From Hymenopus coronatus (Eukaryota; Arthropoda; Insecta; Mantodea; Hymenopodidae), in the NCBI GenBank assembly GCA_030762935.1, contig CM060897.1, positions 107,660,176-107,724,175 on the forward strand: a stretch of DNA of 64,000 bases, written 5' to 3'. The position numbers and the translations under genes are program-made. Below are positions 23,430 to 34,574 of the stretch, one piece after another; position 1 is the stretch's first letter, and every line of letters begins with the position of its first letter. The notes under the pieces were generated by a model. The model was not told the DNA's origin, searched no databases, and saw only the letters and a program-made list of their open reading frames with translations.

Positions 23430-23800
23430 GTGTTTAATTATCCCCACTTCAACTTCCAGCACCAAATCTTGATGAATAACTTTAATGGGCATATATTTAA
23501 GTTATTCATATTTACTTTTAGACCCCATTTGTTATATTCTTAAATCAACTTCCTTGTAAGATATTCTATATCTTCATATTCTTGAGTGAGAATTAACTAA
23601 TCATCTGCAAATTTCTGGAGTCGTCATCTATTAGAATTCCCATGCTTTTACACATATTTTTCCAAACTTCTATAGCTTTTTCTGTGTAAATTCTAAATAA
23701 TGTAAGAGATACATTCCATCCCTGTTGTAATCCTTTAGTAACATTAAATCTAATAACAATTTTTTTTTCCTTTGTTAACATCTTCCCAATTCTGCCTGTG
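23430..23800 (-). pseudogene. LINE reverse-transcriptase fragment
   Basis: Minus frame FNVTKGLQQGWNVSLTLF matches the RT block normally written as a G-RQGD-SP-LF, followed by EKAIEVWKNMCKSMGI. The FADD catalytic block is lost or mutated (reads near LIDDDSRNLQ). After stops the downstream piece EYEDIEYLTRKL / EYNKWGLKVNMN fits the helix and KT region after the active site. About 120 codons of a dead non-LTR RT; no flanking ORF parts. Confidence 0.7.
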
Positions 23801-24954
23801 CAACACCACTTCAGAGAGTACAGTCATGAGCTAAGTGCATGAACATCAAAGTGGCGAGAAAGAAGCTATTTAGCAGTCATTGAAAACAAGGCATTTGTTA
23901 CCCTGGAGCAGGATTGAATGTCACAATGGAGGAGATGATGAAAACATTACTAGTCAAATCCAGACTATAAAATCTGGAATAGAGAAGAACAAAATGAAAT
24001 CTCAATGGAAAAATTGAAATCCAGATTGGAGAAGTTGGAAGATATGCAAGCCAAAATGAAGACAAAAATGAAATCTGGAATGGGGAAGCTGGACACAAAT
24101 GGGCCTTATGCCTGTTTCCACATTAAGAGAATATGTTTCCTGGTCAACCAATATTCCTTTTACCTTTAGGTTGGTATTGAAGTAAAATTAGTGGAAACCA
24201 GTTCTCCATTAATCAATTTAGCCTCAACTACTACCAAATATACTCTCTCCAATTGTTTTATTTGCATTCTTTATATTTTATCTAAACATGTTCTTGATGC
24301 TTTCAAATAAGTTTCATAAGTTTTGTTTACTCACTCTATCCACCATTTCTATTTAACCTGAATAATTAAATCAAATTTCTAACCACCTCACTTTCTTTTC
24401 CTTTCCAATACCATTTCTCAATCACTTTTATTAAACACTTAATCTATGTCAGCAGTCTATGTTTACTTTTATCACGAACTGCAGCTATGAAGGTTACCTA
24501 CCTAACATCACTTTTATCCAAACATTTTGTGACCCACTTCACTTATCAAATATGTTCCAATGAAAGATGTGTTTTGCATCCCATCAGTTGCATTCTCAGC
24601 TTCCTATGGCTGGTGTTTAAACTCTGGTGTTGCTGCTACTGCCACTACATGATGGATTATTTTGTATTATATTGCCATCTACTGGAGGTAAAACAAATTG
24701 GTGACAGATAAATTGGCAGTATATCAAAGTTCATAGCATGATCTCTATTCTTCAAATGAATATTTTCTCCAAAACCATGGAACATTTTTAAGATAAGTGA
24801 AGTAATTTCACAAAGTATTTTGTTTCTAAGATTATTTGGGTTGCTTTATTGTTACTAGCTTTAGTTTTTATGTATCACTTTTATTAATTGCTATAGTGTC
24901 TGTTGTCTAGTACCTTGAGGCATTTAACTGTCATAAATTCATTTAATTAGAAAG
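23801..24954. other. No recognisable gene
   Basis: AT-rich. Includes a purine-rich stretch near 23930-24090 with repeated AAATCTGGAATGGGGAAG / AAATCCAGATTGGAGAAG words (a short degenerate tandem array on the plus strand). Confidence 0.4.
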
Positions 24955-25662
24955 CCATTTTACATTCACATTATTTTTTCTATTCCTTTCAAAAGTTTGT
25001 TTTTCTATCTAGTTCTTGTTGAGATAAACTTTCATATCAAATTGTATTGTAGATATAAGAATGCAGTAGGCTAAAGAGATTTTTAGAAAGCAGATACTAC
25101 TGACAGCTTTGATATTCCATGCACTTTGTATGACCATGTGAGAAAGACCATTTGAAAATTCAAAACCAGCAAAGAACAAAGAATATCTCAGAAATATAAA
25201 TTGTGCACTTTAATGGGATCTGTAATTTTTTTTTTTAATACAACCTCTTAACTCTTATGGCTAACCAATTAGGCAAAAATCATTCAGAGTGAAGAAGACT
25301 TCACAGGCTATTCTCTGAAAATTCAAGATAGACATTTCATTTGTCAAGATAATGCCTTAAACATATGGTGTTTTAATCAAAATATTTTACAGGCATTTTT
25401 GAGAAAATAAAAAAAACAATACAAATTTCTCTATGTAAAGGATAGTTTTGATAGAGGATTTTTTTTTTAAAATATGTAGAAATTTTGGAAGACACAGGTT
25501 TGTTACTTAACAACTTTTCATTTTTTATTATGCTGTTCACACGTGCACTCACATGGCTTTTTCCAAGGATCTCAAAACATGTATTTCCAGTTAAATCTCT
25601 CTATGTCAAAGCTTTCTGTGAAATGCAACACTTTCTCTACTTAGCAAGTAGTAGAGAAAGTA
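24955..25662 (+). repeat. Family A repeat, 5'-diverged
   Basis: Plus orientation, from about TTTACATTCACATTATTTTT to the shortened palindrome and GTAGAGAAAGTA. The palindrome is reduced to CTTAGCAAG between the two CTTTCTCTA arms. Confidence 0.75.
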
Positions 25663-26132
25663 AACACTCTTGAAATATAAATAAAAGCATGCATTTTCAT
25701 AAATATTGTTTATTCATTTATCAGGTACAAAATCTGAAAATATTTACAAATTTACAGTACATAGGTAACATAACAGCAGTAACCGTAATGCTTACCCTTT
25801 ATAAATACAAATTCTGCCAGAATATTTAATATTGCGGAGCAAACTAAATCACAGTAACTTAACTATACTTCTATTAATACTGGAAGAAGGAAACACAGTT
25901 GGTATAAAGCAATGCTACAGTCACATAATAAACCAAAGCAAATCACAACTAGCAATATGCCATTTTGTTACGCTTCACCCCATGCAGTTCAAATTCGAAG
26001 TACAGAACTCAAGCTGCAACAACAATTTCATTGTCATAAACAAACACATCTTCATTCAGAATAGGAATAATTACATTCTGCATTTGTGTTCTAAAAGAAC
26101 CCTATTTAACTTTCTTCCATTGACTGAAACAG
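25663..26132. other. AT-rich sequence, no gene supported
   Basis: A 111-codon plus-strand frame (25832-26167) has ordinary composition and no family resemblance, and overlaps a transposase relic on the other strand. Treated as chance. Confidence 0.4.
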
Positions 26133-26620
26133 CTACCTCAGTAGTCTTGTATCTACAGTGTATTTAGAAAAAACTCTGACTTTGTTTAATTTGTTGAGTA
26201 GGACATTAAAGTGAACATTTTTCACGAGGGAACTCATATTCAGAAATACTTGGTTTGGGCACTGTGGGGTGGCAAATGATTTGAATACGTTGATGGGTGT
26301 GCATTGAAATCCTACTACACTATGCAAAAGGGGTTCAAACAATTGACCTCCTATTTCAATGCAGAGTGTACATTGGCAGTGCAGAGACAGAACACAGTTG
26401 CAGCATAGGTTTGTGTGATTAGGTCCTCTTCCAATGTTACGAAGGTAACATACACCATTCTCCATGATACCCCACAGAAAATAGTCAAGAAGTGTAAGAT
26501 CAGATGATGGTGGAGGCCAAGGCACAGCTCCCTCTATCAATACATTGATCAGGGTATGTGGCAGATGTATTGTGTGCACAGGAAAGTTAAGGCACAGTTT
26601 GTCCATCCATCTTACACTGT
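26133..26620 (-). pseudogene. Tc1/mariner-superfamily transposase 3' relic
   Basis: The minus frame begins with sequence that includes AVPWPPPSSDLTLLDYFLWG. This is the third-acidic-residue block of a DDE transposase (usual form WPPRSPDLTPLDFFLWG), here with one expected D retained in SSDLT and another in LLDYF. Downstream, CTLCIEIGGQLFEPLL fits the family's C-terminal CI---G-HFEHL motif. The N-terminal two thirds are missing. No terminal repeats seen. Confidence 0.75.
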
Positions 26621-27640
26621 GAGCTTAAGGATTGCATAACTATATTAGGATACCAAAAAAACATACCAATGAAATTTTGACGCTTCACAGCATTCTATTT
26701 CTGGATATGGTTTCCCTCTTGAAAAATATTCATTTGTCCCATTCAACTTACTAAGCACTGTCAGTGTTCTGTTTATACAACCAGTATGTTCAACAATTGA
26801 AAAATTTATATACATTAATATCAGAGTTTTGTTCTTTAATTATTTGATGAATCCATTCACATTGTTTCAAACAATACAGAAAAACAACTTGGGCTTGGAA
26901 ATCAATTAATTGGAACACTTTACATGAAGATTTCTTAATTTCTAGCACACGTTTGTGGCTAAGAATACATTGCTTAGCAACCATTTGGCTACAGCAAAAA
27001 AGGTATTTTTTCTTTATTTACTTAGCATGGGAAATAAAGTCAACTAATAATAATAATAATAATAATAATAAGCTAATGAGTATTTGTGTTTTAATTATTT
27101 TAAGGGAATATTAAAAACTCCACATTGGAAGCTTCTTTTATTGAGTTTAGCAAGTTCAATGTAACTTTTGTATAAAAATAAATAAACCTGCATAAAAGTG
27201 GATAATTAATAATCACATTGTTGCTGCACAGGTGGTTTTATGAATGGAATGCTGGGGAAAAAATAAATAAAGTTTGTTCATCATGTCTCAGAATCAAATA
27301 CTATTATAATTTGACTCATGATAGAAACAATGAGTAAACCTTCTAACTAAACATACCTTAATATGAGATTATTTGTGTGTAATAGTATTCTGTCTATTTC
27401 ATAATCCTGCAAAACTGCATACAACACTACTGTACAAGAAAGTATAACCTGAAGTAATTAATGATAGCTAAGGGACTCACTGTATACCTAAGGGATCTTT
27501 AGGTAGGTATATATTTGAAAGACAAAACGATGCTCTATGTTTTTAAGCTGGAATCCTGAAGATTCTGTGGGGTTCTACAAAAGCATTTGGCTTCTAGACA
27601 GCCCAAAAATTTTGAAATGCAAAACTCAGTTACAGGTTAT
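26621..27640. other. AT-rich sequence, no gene supported
   Basis: Contains a (TAA)9 microsatellite at 27045-27071; nothing else recognised. Confidence 0.45.
27045..27071. repeat. (TAA)9 microsatellite
   Basis: Nine perfect trinucleotide units. Confidence 0.95.
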
Positions 27641-28511
27641 TACTTTCTCTACACGTACTATGTACATAGTATATAGAGAAGGTATTGTATTGCACCCAAA
27701 AATTTGATACCGAGATGTCACTGGAAATACATGTTTTGGTACCCCCTGATTCAAAAAAAAAGCATTTTTGGAAAAAGTGCGTATGTATGTGTGTCTCTGT
27801 GTGTGTGGACAGCATAGTTCAAAATCGAAAAGACCGTTGGATACCAAACTTGGTATTTAAGTTTGGTATCTTCCAAGGATGCAACACGAAGATTTTCAAG
27901 AAAATCCCCCCACCCCCAACTACACTGTACATGGAACTTTTTTCGAAAATTTTTATTTTCTTTAAAATGACTAACGATTTTGATTAAAATATTGTATATT
28001 AAAGATATTTACCTGACAAATAAAATGTGTATCTTGAATTTTCTGGGAATAGCTCTGAAGACTACTTTATTCTGGATCAATTTTACAGAGTTTTGCATAA
28101 CTGCTAAACCGTAAGAGATGGACAAAAACTTACCACACAAAAAACGTAGAGCACATTAAAAAACACAATTTATGTTATATATATATTTTTTCGTGGAGTT
28201 GATCGTTTTTTAGATATTTCTTATTTTTGATTTCAGCTTTGAAAAACTTGTATTTTTCTCATATAGGAATTTATCAATTCCTGTCCATACAAACAAAGGA
28301 ACTTCAGTCACATAGCAACCAGTTTTTGACTATCACTTTAACCTATGGTACTCCCTTATTTCCCTTCTACTTGCCAGGAAACAAGTAATAAGAACATTTC
28401 TGCTAATTTTTCTAAATTAGCAAGAAGTAAATAGAAGAATAAGCTTTTTAACTATAATTTGTTGCAGAGATGTACGGAAAGTCATGTGAATGGAATACAT
28501 GAGATTTTTTT
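27641..28511 (-). repeat. Family A repeat, full length
   Basis: Starts TACTTTCTCTACACGTACTA with an intact palindrome (to TATATAGAGAAGG) and ends at ACATGAGATTTTTTTT, about 0.87 kb. A good representative of the family; no ORF. Confidence 0.9.
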
Positions 28512-28919
28512 TAATAGGTTTCCTATGCAATTCATTACAAGTTGCTACTCAAGAAGGCAAAATAGAGGAGATAAAACTACTTAGAAACGGATCATATACA
28601 CAGTGCCTTATTTTTGGCTTGTGGTTGGCCGACGGGAGGTAGCTGTGTGTGCACAGTGCTTCTAACCAGTCCTGGCTCCCACTTTTCTGTGTGTCAGTGT
28701 GTTTACATAAAAACTCAATAAAATAGAACAAAAGCTAGAACATAGTCCAAGAAAATCTCTGAGTAGGTTATTACAGGAAACGGGAGTTCACATTTCTCAG
28801 CTTGGAAAGCCAATAAACTTTTGAAATTAAAATCTTTTAAGATAACCATAGTTCAAGAACTGCAACTACATGATACTGTGAGTAGAATACATTTTTGCAA
28901 TTGGGTGTGAAGAAAAGTT
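28512..28919. other. No recognisable gene
   Basis: Flank of the transposase relic that starts near 28920. Nothing assigned. Confidence 0.35.
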
Positions 28920-29360
28920 AATGAACACTCTATGGACACAAAGTTAATTTTTTCACAGACAAAGTATCATTTTATTTAAATGGTCATGTATCAACACAAA
29001 ACAACAGATATTGGAGTGCAGAAAAACCTGATATTGTACACGAAAAACCATTGCATGGCCAGAAAATTGGTATTTGGTGTGCTGTGAATGCATACCGAAT
29101 TATAGGGCCTATATTCTTTGAGGATACAGTTAATGGACACAGGTACTGAGATACAATAATCAAACCATTCCTGGAATATTTGTGTGATATTGAGTGAATA
29201 CAGACATATTTTCAATAAGACTCTTCTACGGCACATACAGCTGATCTCTTGTTGAAATTAATTGAGGAAAAATTTTAAGATAGGGTTATCGGTAAAGGAT
29301 TATGGCTAACGTGCTCTCCAGATCTTATGGTATGTAACTTTTAGATTTTGGGGAGCTTAA
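28920..29360 (+). pseudogene. Tc1/mariner-superfamily transposase relic, first part
   Basis: Plus-strand pieces, with stops and shifts, read as a DDE transposase core: YWSAEKPDIVHEKPLHGQKI, then NAYRIIGPIFFEDTVNGHRY, then IIKPFLEYLCDIE, then DSSTAHTADLLLKLIEEKF (second acidic block, usual form QQDGA-HT), then CSPDLMVCNF and FWGSLKK. The reading breaks off at 29360, where a complete family A repeat is inserted; the C-terminal part resumes at 30180. Not functional. Confidence 0.75.
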
Positions 29361-30178
29361 AAAAAATCTGGTGTGTTTCATTCACATGACTCTTTCTACA
29401 TCTCAGTAACACATTATTGTTAAATAGCTTATTCTTCTATCTACTTCATGCTAATCCAGATAAACATTAGCAGAAATGCTAATAGTGTGAATACACTAGC
29501 CTAAGATGATAGCCAAATCTTCTAAAAGCTGGTTGCCATGTGAATTAAAGCCATTTCTTTGCATTGCCAACAGTTGAAAAATTCCCCTATGTGAAAAACT
29601 AAGTATTTTAAAAATGATACTATTAATAAGGAAAACCTCAAAAACGGCCAACGACATGTAAAAACTGTTAATAACATAAATTGTGATTTCTTTTTTTGTG
29701 TAGTAGGTTTTTGTCTATCTCTTACGGTTTACCAGTTATGTAAAATTCCACAAAATTCATACAGAAAAAACAGTCTCATTCAGAGACTGTTCAGGAAATT
29801 GAAGATATACATTTTATTTATCATGTAAATATCTTAAACATAAGAGATTTTAATCAAGATCGTTAAAGCCATTTTTGAGAAAATCATAATTTTCGAAAAA
29901 TGTTCCATGTATAGGGTAGTTGGGGATGGGGGGATTTTCTTGAAAATCTTTGTGTCGCATCCTTGGAAGATACCAAACTTAAATACCAAGTTTGGTATTT
30001 AACACTATTTTCATTTTTGAGTTATGCTGTCCACAGACACACAACATTTTTCTAAAGCAGCTTTTTTTTATTCAGGGGTCTCAAAACATATATTTTCAGT
30101 GAAATCTTGGTATTGAATTTTTGGGTGCAATACAATGCCTTCTCTATACACTATGTACATAGTAGTATAGAGAAAGTA
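29361..30178 (+). repeat. Family A repeat, full length, nested in a transposase
   Basis: AAAAAATCTGGTGTGTTTCAT to AGTAGTATAGAGAAAGTA, about 818 bases. Because the host transposase continues on both sides, this copy fixes the outer limits of the family. Flanks read CTTAA before and TAA after, so any target duplication is very short. Confidence 0.9.
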
Positions 30179-30179
30179 A

Positions 30180-30310
30180 TAAAGTGTCTTGGAACAACCC
30201 ACTTTGGAAGAAATGAAAGACAATATCAGAAGAAGAATTAATGCATGTTAATAGAAATTTTCTTAAAAGGTGTGAGAGATGTGTGGCAATACAAGGACAT
30301 ATAAATTTGG
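30180..30310 (+). pseudogene. Tc1/mariner-superfamily transposase relic, last part
   Basis: Continues the relic interrupted at 29360: PTLEEMKDNIRRRINA in one frame, then NFLKRCERCVAIQGHINLEF in another, the expected C-terminal region of the same transposase. Confidence 0.7.
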
Positions 30311-31136
30311 AATTCATATTAGCAGAAACAAATATTACTTTAAAAAGTAATGCAATTAAATAAATAAACTGACCTTTTAATCCAGCAATGTTTAATTGTA
30401 GTAATCCTAATGATATCAAAATTACTAGCCATTGGCTGTGTTTTAAAATTGTAAATTAATTTAACAAATAAATAGGATAAGTAATGAAATTTTTACCAAT
30501 TCCTCCAACTAAAAACCATGTATTATAGATAAGTTATAATTTATATGAGCTCCATCAGCATATTTAAAAGCTGTGTTATAAGTACTAATATTAGCACTGT
30601 ATTTGGGCTTTAAGTTTCAACACTAGTAAAATTATTTTTAACATATTCTGAAAAATGCTATTGGATCAATGATTTTATATCAATTTTAGATTGATTATTT
30701 ATGATCAGGAATTATTTCAGTCAAAGAATACAGAACTGCATATAATATAGTTGGGTCAATAAAAGCTTGTAATCTTTGCTTTGGCAGTTGCATTCAAGTA
30801 GCATGACCAGTCAAATATCAAAGGGAGGAGTTATGTATAATGATCTATTTTTAAACAGTTTGTATAAAATTGTATAATAAATATTAATTAACCCTAATCT
30901 GGAATATTTTAAAAAAATTATTTTATATTCATAGAATAAGATGCAGCAATTGGAATTAAAATTAGATCTTGCTATTATTTTTTACATTTTCTTTTCAAGG
31001 GGAGGTTCCAGCCCACCCCACTCCCCCCAGTCTATGCCACTAGTGGCATTACCAGTATTATGGTGTGTCAGGGTATTTAGTTAGTTTTGTGTTAGCTGTG
31101 TGACCAGTTATTTCAGCTGTAGTTCTGTCTAATGTT
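30311..31136. other. AT-rich sequence, nothing recognised
   Basis: No supported features. Confidence 0.4.
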
Positions 31137-31953
31137 TACTTTCTCTACCCATATTATGTACATAGCTTATAGAGAAGGTATTGCATTCCATCCAAAAATT
31201 TGATACCAAGATATCACCGGAAATAGACGTTTTAGGGTTCCCTGTATCCAAAAAAAGGCATTTTTAGAAAAAAGTAGGCATACATGCATTTGTATATGTG
31301 TCCTTGTGTATGTGAACACGATAACTCAAAAATGTAAAGTCTGTAAAATACCAAATTTGGTATATCAGTAGGTATCTTTCAAGGATGAGACACGAAAATT
31401 TTGAGGAAAATCCCCCCACCCCAAACTATCTTTTACATGGGAAAATTTTCAAAAATTTCGATTTTCTCAAAAATGGCTCTAATAAAATGTATATCTTGCA
31501 TTTTTTCACAATAGCCTGTGAAACCTCTTTAATCTGGATGAATTTTGCTGGATTTTGCATAACTAGACAAAAGCTTACTAGACAAAACATGAAGATTTCA
31601 TTGAAACACACACTTTAAGTCATATTTTTTTTTATGGAGTTGGCCATTTTTGAGATATTCTTTGTTATTGGTTTCAGTTTTATAATACTTAAACTTACTT
31701 AAATACTTTTCACATACGGGAATTTTCAACTGGCAATGCAAAGAAACGGATTTCATCCACATGGAAACCAGCTTTTAAAAGATTTGACTATTGTTTTAAC
31801 CTAGTGTATTCCATTATTTCTCTTCTATTTACAAGAAAGCATTTCGGCTAATGTTTATCTCAATTAGCATGAAGTAGAAGAATCAGCTTTTTAATTATAA
31901 TTTGTTTCAGAGATGTAGAGAAAGTCATGTGAACAGAATAAATCAATTTTTTT
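31137..31953 (-). repeat. Family A repeat, near full length
   Basis: TACTTTCTCTACCCATATTA palindromic end to GAACAGAATAAATCAATTTTTTT. A small internal deletion removes part of the TTGATTAAAATA block near 31480. Confidence 0.85.
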
Positions 31954-32241
31954 ACCTTTATTCAATGATGAATTCATTAAAATTTCAAATCAAAATATAA
32001 GTGTATTAAAGTAATAAAAAAAAGTAAAAATCTGGACCTGCACAGTTACATTAATTTCAAGAATTAATTCACACCATGCATTACTTTGTAACTAGTTTCT
32101 CTGATGTCAAGAGCTATTCTAATCTCAACCTGGTTAGGCCGACCACAGCTTTATAGTTATTAACTGAAAATCTAATGGATTTCTAGATATGTTTATAAAT
32201 AACACAGCCAAAAGTCTAATCATATAATTATAAAAATAATG
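31954..32241. other. AT-rich spacer
   Basis: Nothing recognised. Confidence 0.4.
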
Positions 32242-32712
32242 TAAAAATATAATGTGTTCCATTCTCATGACTTTCTCAATCTGTTCCACAAAAAACTATT
32301 CTTACAAAAGATTATTGTTGTAACTACGTCATGCTAATTAAGGTAAACATTAGCAAAAATGCTCTTATTACTTAGATTCTTACAACTAGTAAGGAAATAA
32401 CGGAACATATTGGCTAAAGCAATAGCCAAATCTTTCAAAAGCCGTTGCTATGTGCGAAAATTTGGTGCTCTTTGAATGGCCAGGAGTAAAACAAATTAAA
32501 AATTTATTTCTACTTCCTGTTAAAGAAAAGTTATTGTATTTTAAAATTGAAACAAATAACAAGGAATATCTTGGAAATCAGTAACTCTACAAAAAAAATG
32601 TACCTATATGACATACATTGTGCATTTTAACGAGATCTATACCTTTTGTGAAGCAACTTTTTGTCTCTCTCTTACGGTAACATTTTTTCTCTCTCTTATG
32701 GCTTACCAGCTA
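32242..32712 (+). repeat. Family A repeat, left part, split by mariner
   Basis: AAAAATATAATGTGTTCCATTC to CTCTTATGGCTTACCAGCTA. Interrupted in the ACCAGTTATGCAAAA block by the mariner at 32713-33739; the remainder is at 33742-34142. Confidence 0.85.
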
Positions 32713-33739
32713 CGAGGGGTGTTCAATAAGTCCTTGGAAAAAGATAAAAAAGAAAAAATTATTTTTGATAGATTTTTATCTTTTTAAAAATGTTCAACAT
32801 ATTCTTCTTTTAGCTCGATAAACTTTTCCCAGCATTTCTCCAATTTTTAAGCCTTCCAAAAAGTAGGATTTTGGAAGGTGTTCTTTCTTGATTTCTCCAT
32901 TCAACTGGTGCAATAACAATAGATAATATTCATTTTCGTTCTTCTTTTCTTTTCTGTAGATGATTCAGCATGTATCCCAAAAAACCGAGGCCATCACCTT
33001 CTCTGCAGATTTAACTAGCTTTGCCTTCTTTAGAGCCTTTTTTAAAACCCACAGTTTCAACTGTACTTTTGTCTCTGGAGTGTAATAGTGTATTCATATT
33101 TCATCCAAAGTTATGTATTGACATGAAACTTATCAGGATTGCGACAGAAAAGTGCCAAACAGATTCCAAATCGGTCACATAATTGCATTTATTCTCCATT
33201 GGGAGCAAACATGGCACTCAACTTGCCAAGACCTCTGTCAGACTGCAAAATTGAGAACACTATACCTTGTGATATGCCTGTGGCATCTACTATTTTGTAA
33301 ACTTTGATTCATCTATTTCTCAAAACCATATCCTGGTTTTTGTCAATCATTTTGGAAGAAGTCACTTCAACTGGACGTCCACAGCGATGTTCATTATTTA
33401 TGGATGTGCAGTCACATTTAAATTTATTTATTCAATTGCAAATTGTTGCAAATGCAGGAGCAGATGTGCCATGAACTTCATTCAGCTTGGCTTTTTTCTC
33501 TTTTGGCGTTAAGTCTTTTGAATAGAAGTTTTTAATAACCGCACGAAACTTGTAGTTTTCTATCTTTCTAAAGCACAAAATTATTGATTCAATTGCCTAT
33601 GGCAATGAAACCTCATGATGGATATACCTGAAACTTTCACTGCCATCTAGTAAGAGACAATGGTTACTAAATACACACTTTTTTCGATGCTACAAGTGTA
33701 ATTTATTGAATTATCTAAGGACTTATTGAATGATCCTCG
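32713..33739 (-). mobile_element. Mariner element, internally deleted, TA-flanked
   Basis: Terminal inverted repeats CGAGGGGTGTTCAATAAGTC and, at the right end read in reverse, CGAGGATCATTCAATAAGTC, with TA on both sides. On the minus strand the decayed transposase reads NFYSKDLTPKEKKAKLNEVH, then ATGISQGIVFSILQ, then FGICLALFCRNPDKFH, then IHYYTPETKVQLKLW, in more than one frame. The segment that should carry the second and third catalytic aspartates (HxDN and SPDLAP blocks) is absent, so the 1.03-kb element is an internal-deletion derivative of a roughly 1.3-kb parent. Confidence 0.85.
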
Positions 33740-33741
33740 TA

Positions 33742-34142
33742 GCAAAAGTCATTCAGAATGAAGAGGACTTCAGAGACTATTCTCAGAAAATTCAAGATAT
33801 ATACTCTACTTATCACATAATTATCTTTAATTTACTTTATTTTAATCAAAATCACTACAGCCATTTTTAAGAAAATTAAAATATTTTAAATTTACATGTA
33901 AAGGGCAGTTTAGGGTGGGGGGATTTTCTTGAAAATGCTGAATTTAAAATATCAAGTTTGACATCATACTGCATTTTCATTTCTGAGTTATTGCTCCCTC
34001 ACACACAGTCTCTCACGAATTTTTTTTATCTGGATAAATGGGACCTTAAATTTTCAATTTCCAGTGAAATCTCAGTATTAAATTTTTGGGTGAAATGCAA
34101 TGCCTTCTCCACCTATGTTCTATGTACAAAGCATAGAAAGTA
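33742..34142 (+). repeat. Family A repeat, right part after mariner
   Basis: Resumes at GCAAAAGTCATTCAGAATGA and ends with a reduced palindrome and GCATAGAAAGTA. Confidence 0.85.
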
Positions 34143-34574
34143 AACAATAGCTAAAGGAAAGTATTATTTTATCTACACATAGCAAAACACAAGTTTAAAA
34201 TGAGATTACTAAACTGCCTGAACAAAAGAAATATGTAATATGAATATGTTCATGGACTTCCTGGAAGTTAACATATCTGCTTTTATTATTAGAGCCAGTT
34301 GAAAAATTCAATGCTACTGGCAGATTTGAAGACAGTTCTGCCACTCTGTGTGTGGTTGCTCTAACCATTGATCTACTGTGACAACTTTCCAGTATGCCAT
34401 TCAATCTTCCAACTGCTTATGTTTTTACCTAGTTCAACCAACCAGTATGTCTCTCCCTTCATAGAACTACCTTAATGTCAACTTACCTTTGTAAGTACTT
34501 AGTATCCAGGTAATGTTAATATGTTATCGACCAACTATCCAGAGAGATAATTAATCTGTGTAATCATAAATATA
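34143..34574. other. No recognisable gene
   Basis: Nothing supported up to the TA target of the next mariner. Confidence 0.4.

Noticed and set aside
25832..26167. 111-codon plus-strand frame as a possible gene
   Set aside because: No family resemblance, no splice or start context, and it overlaps a transposase relic on the other strand.
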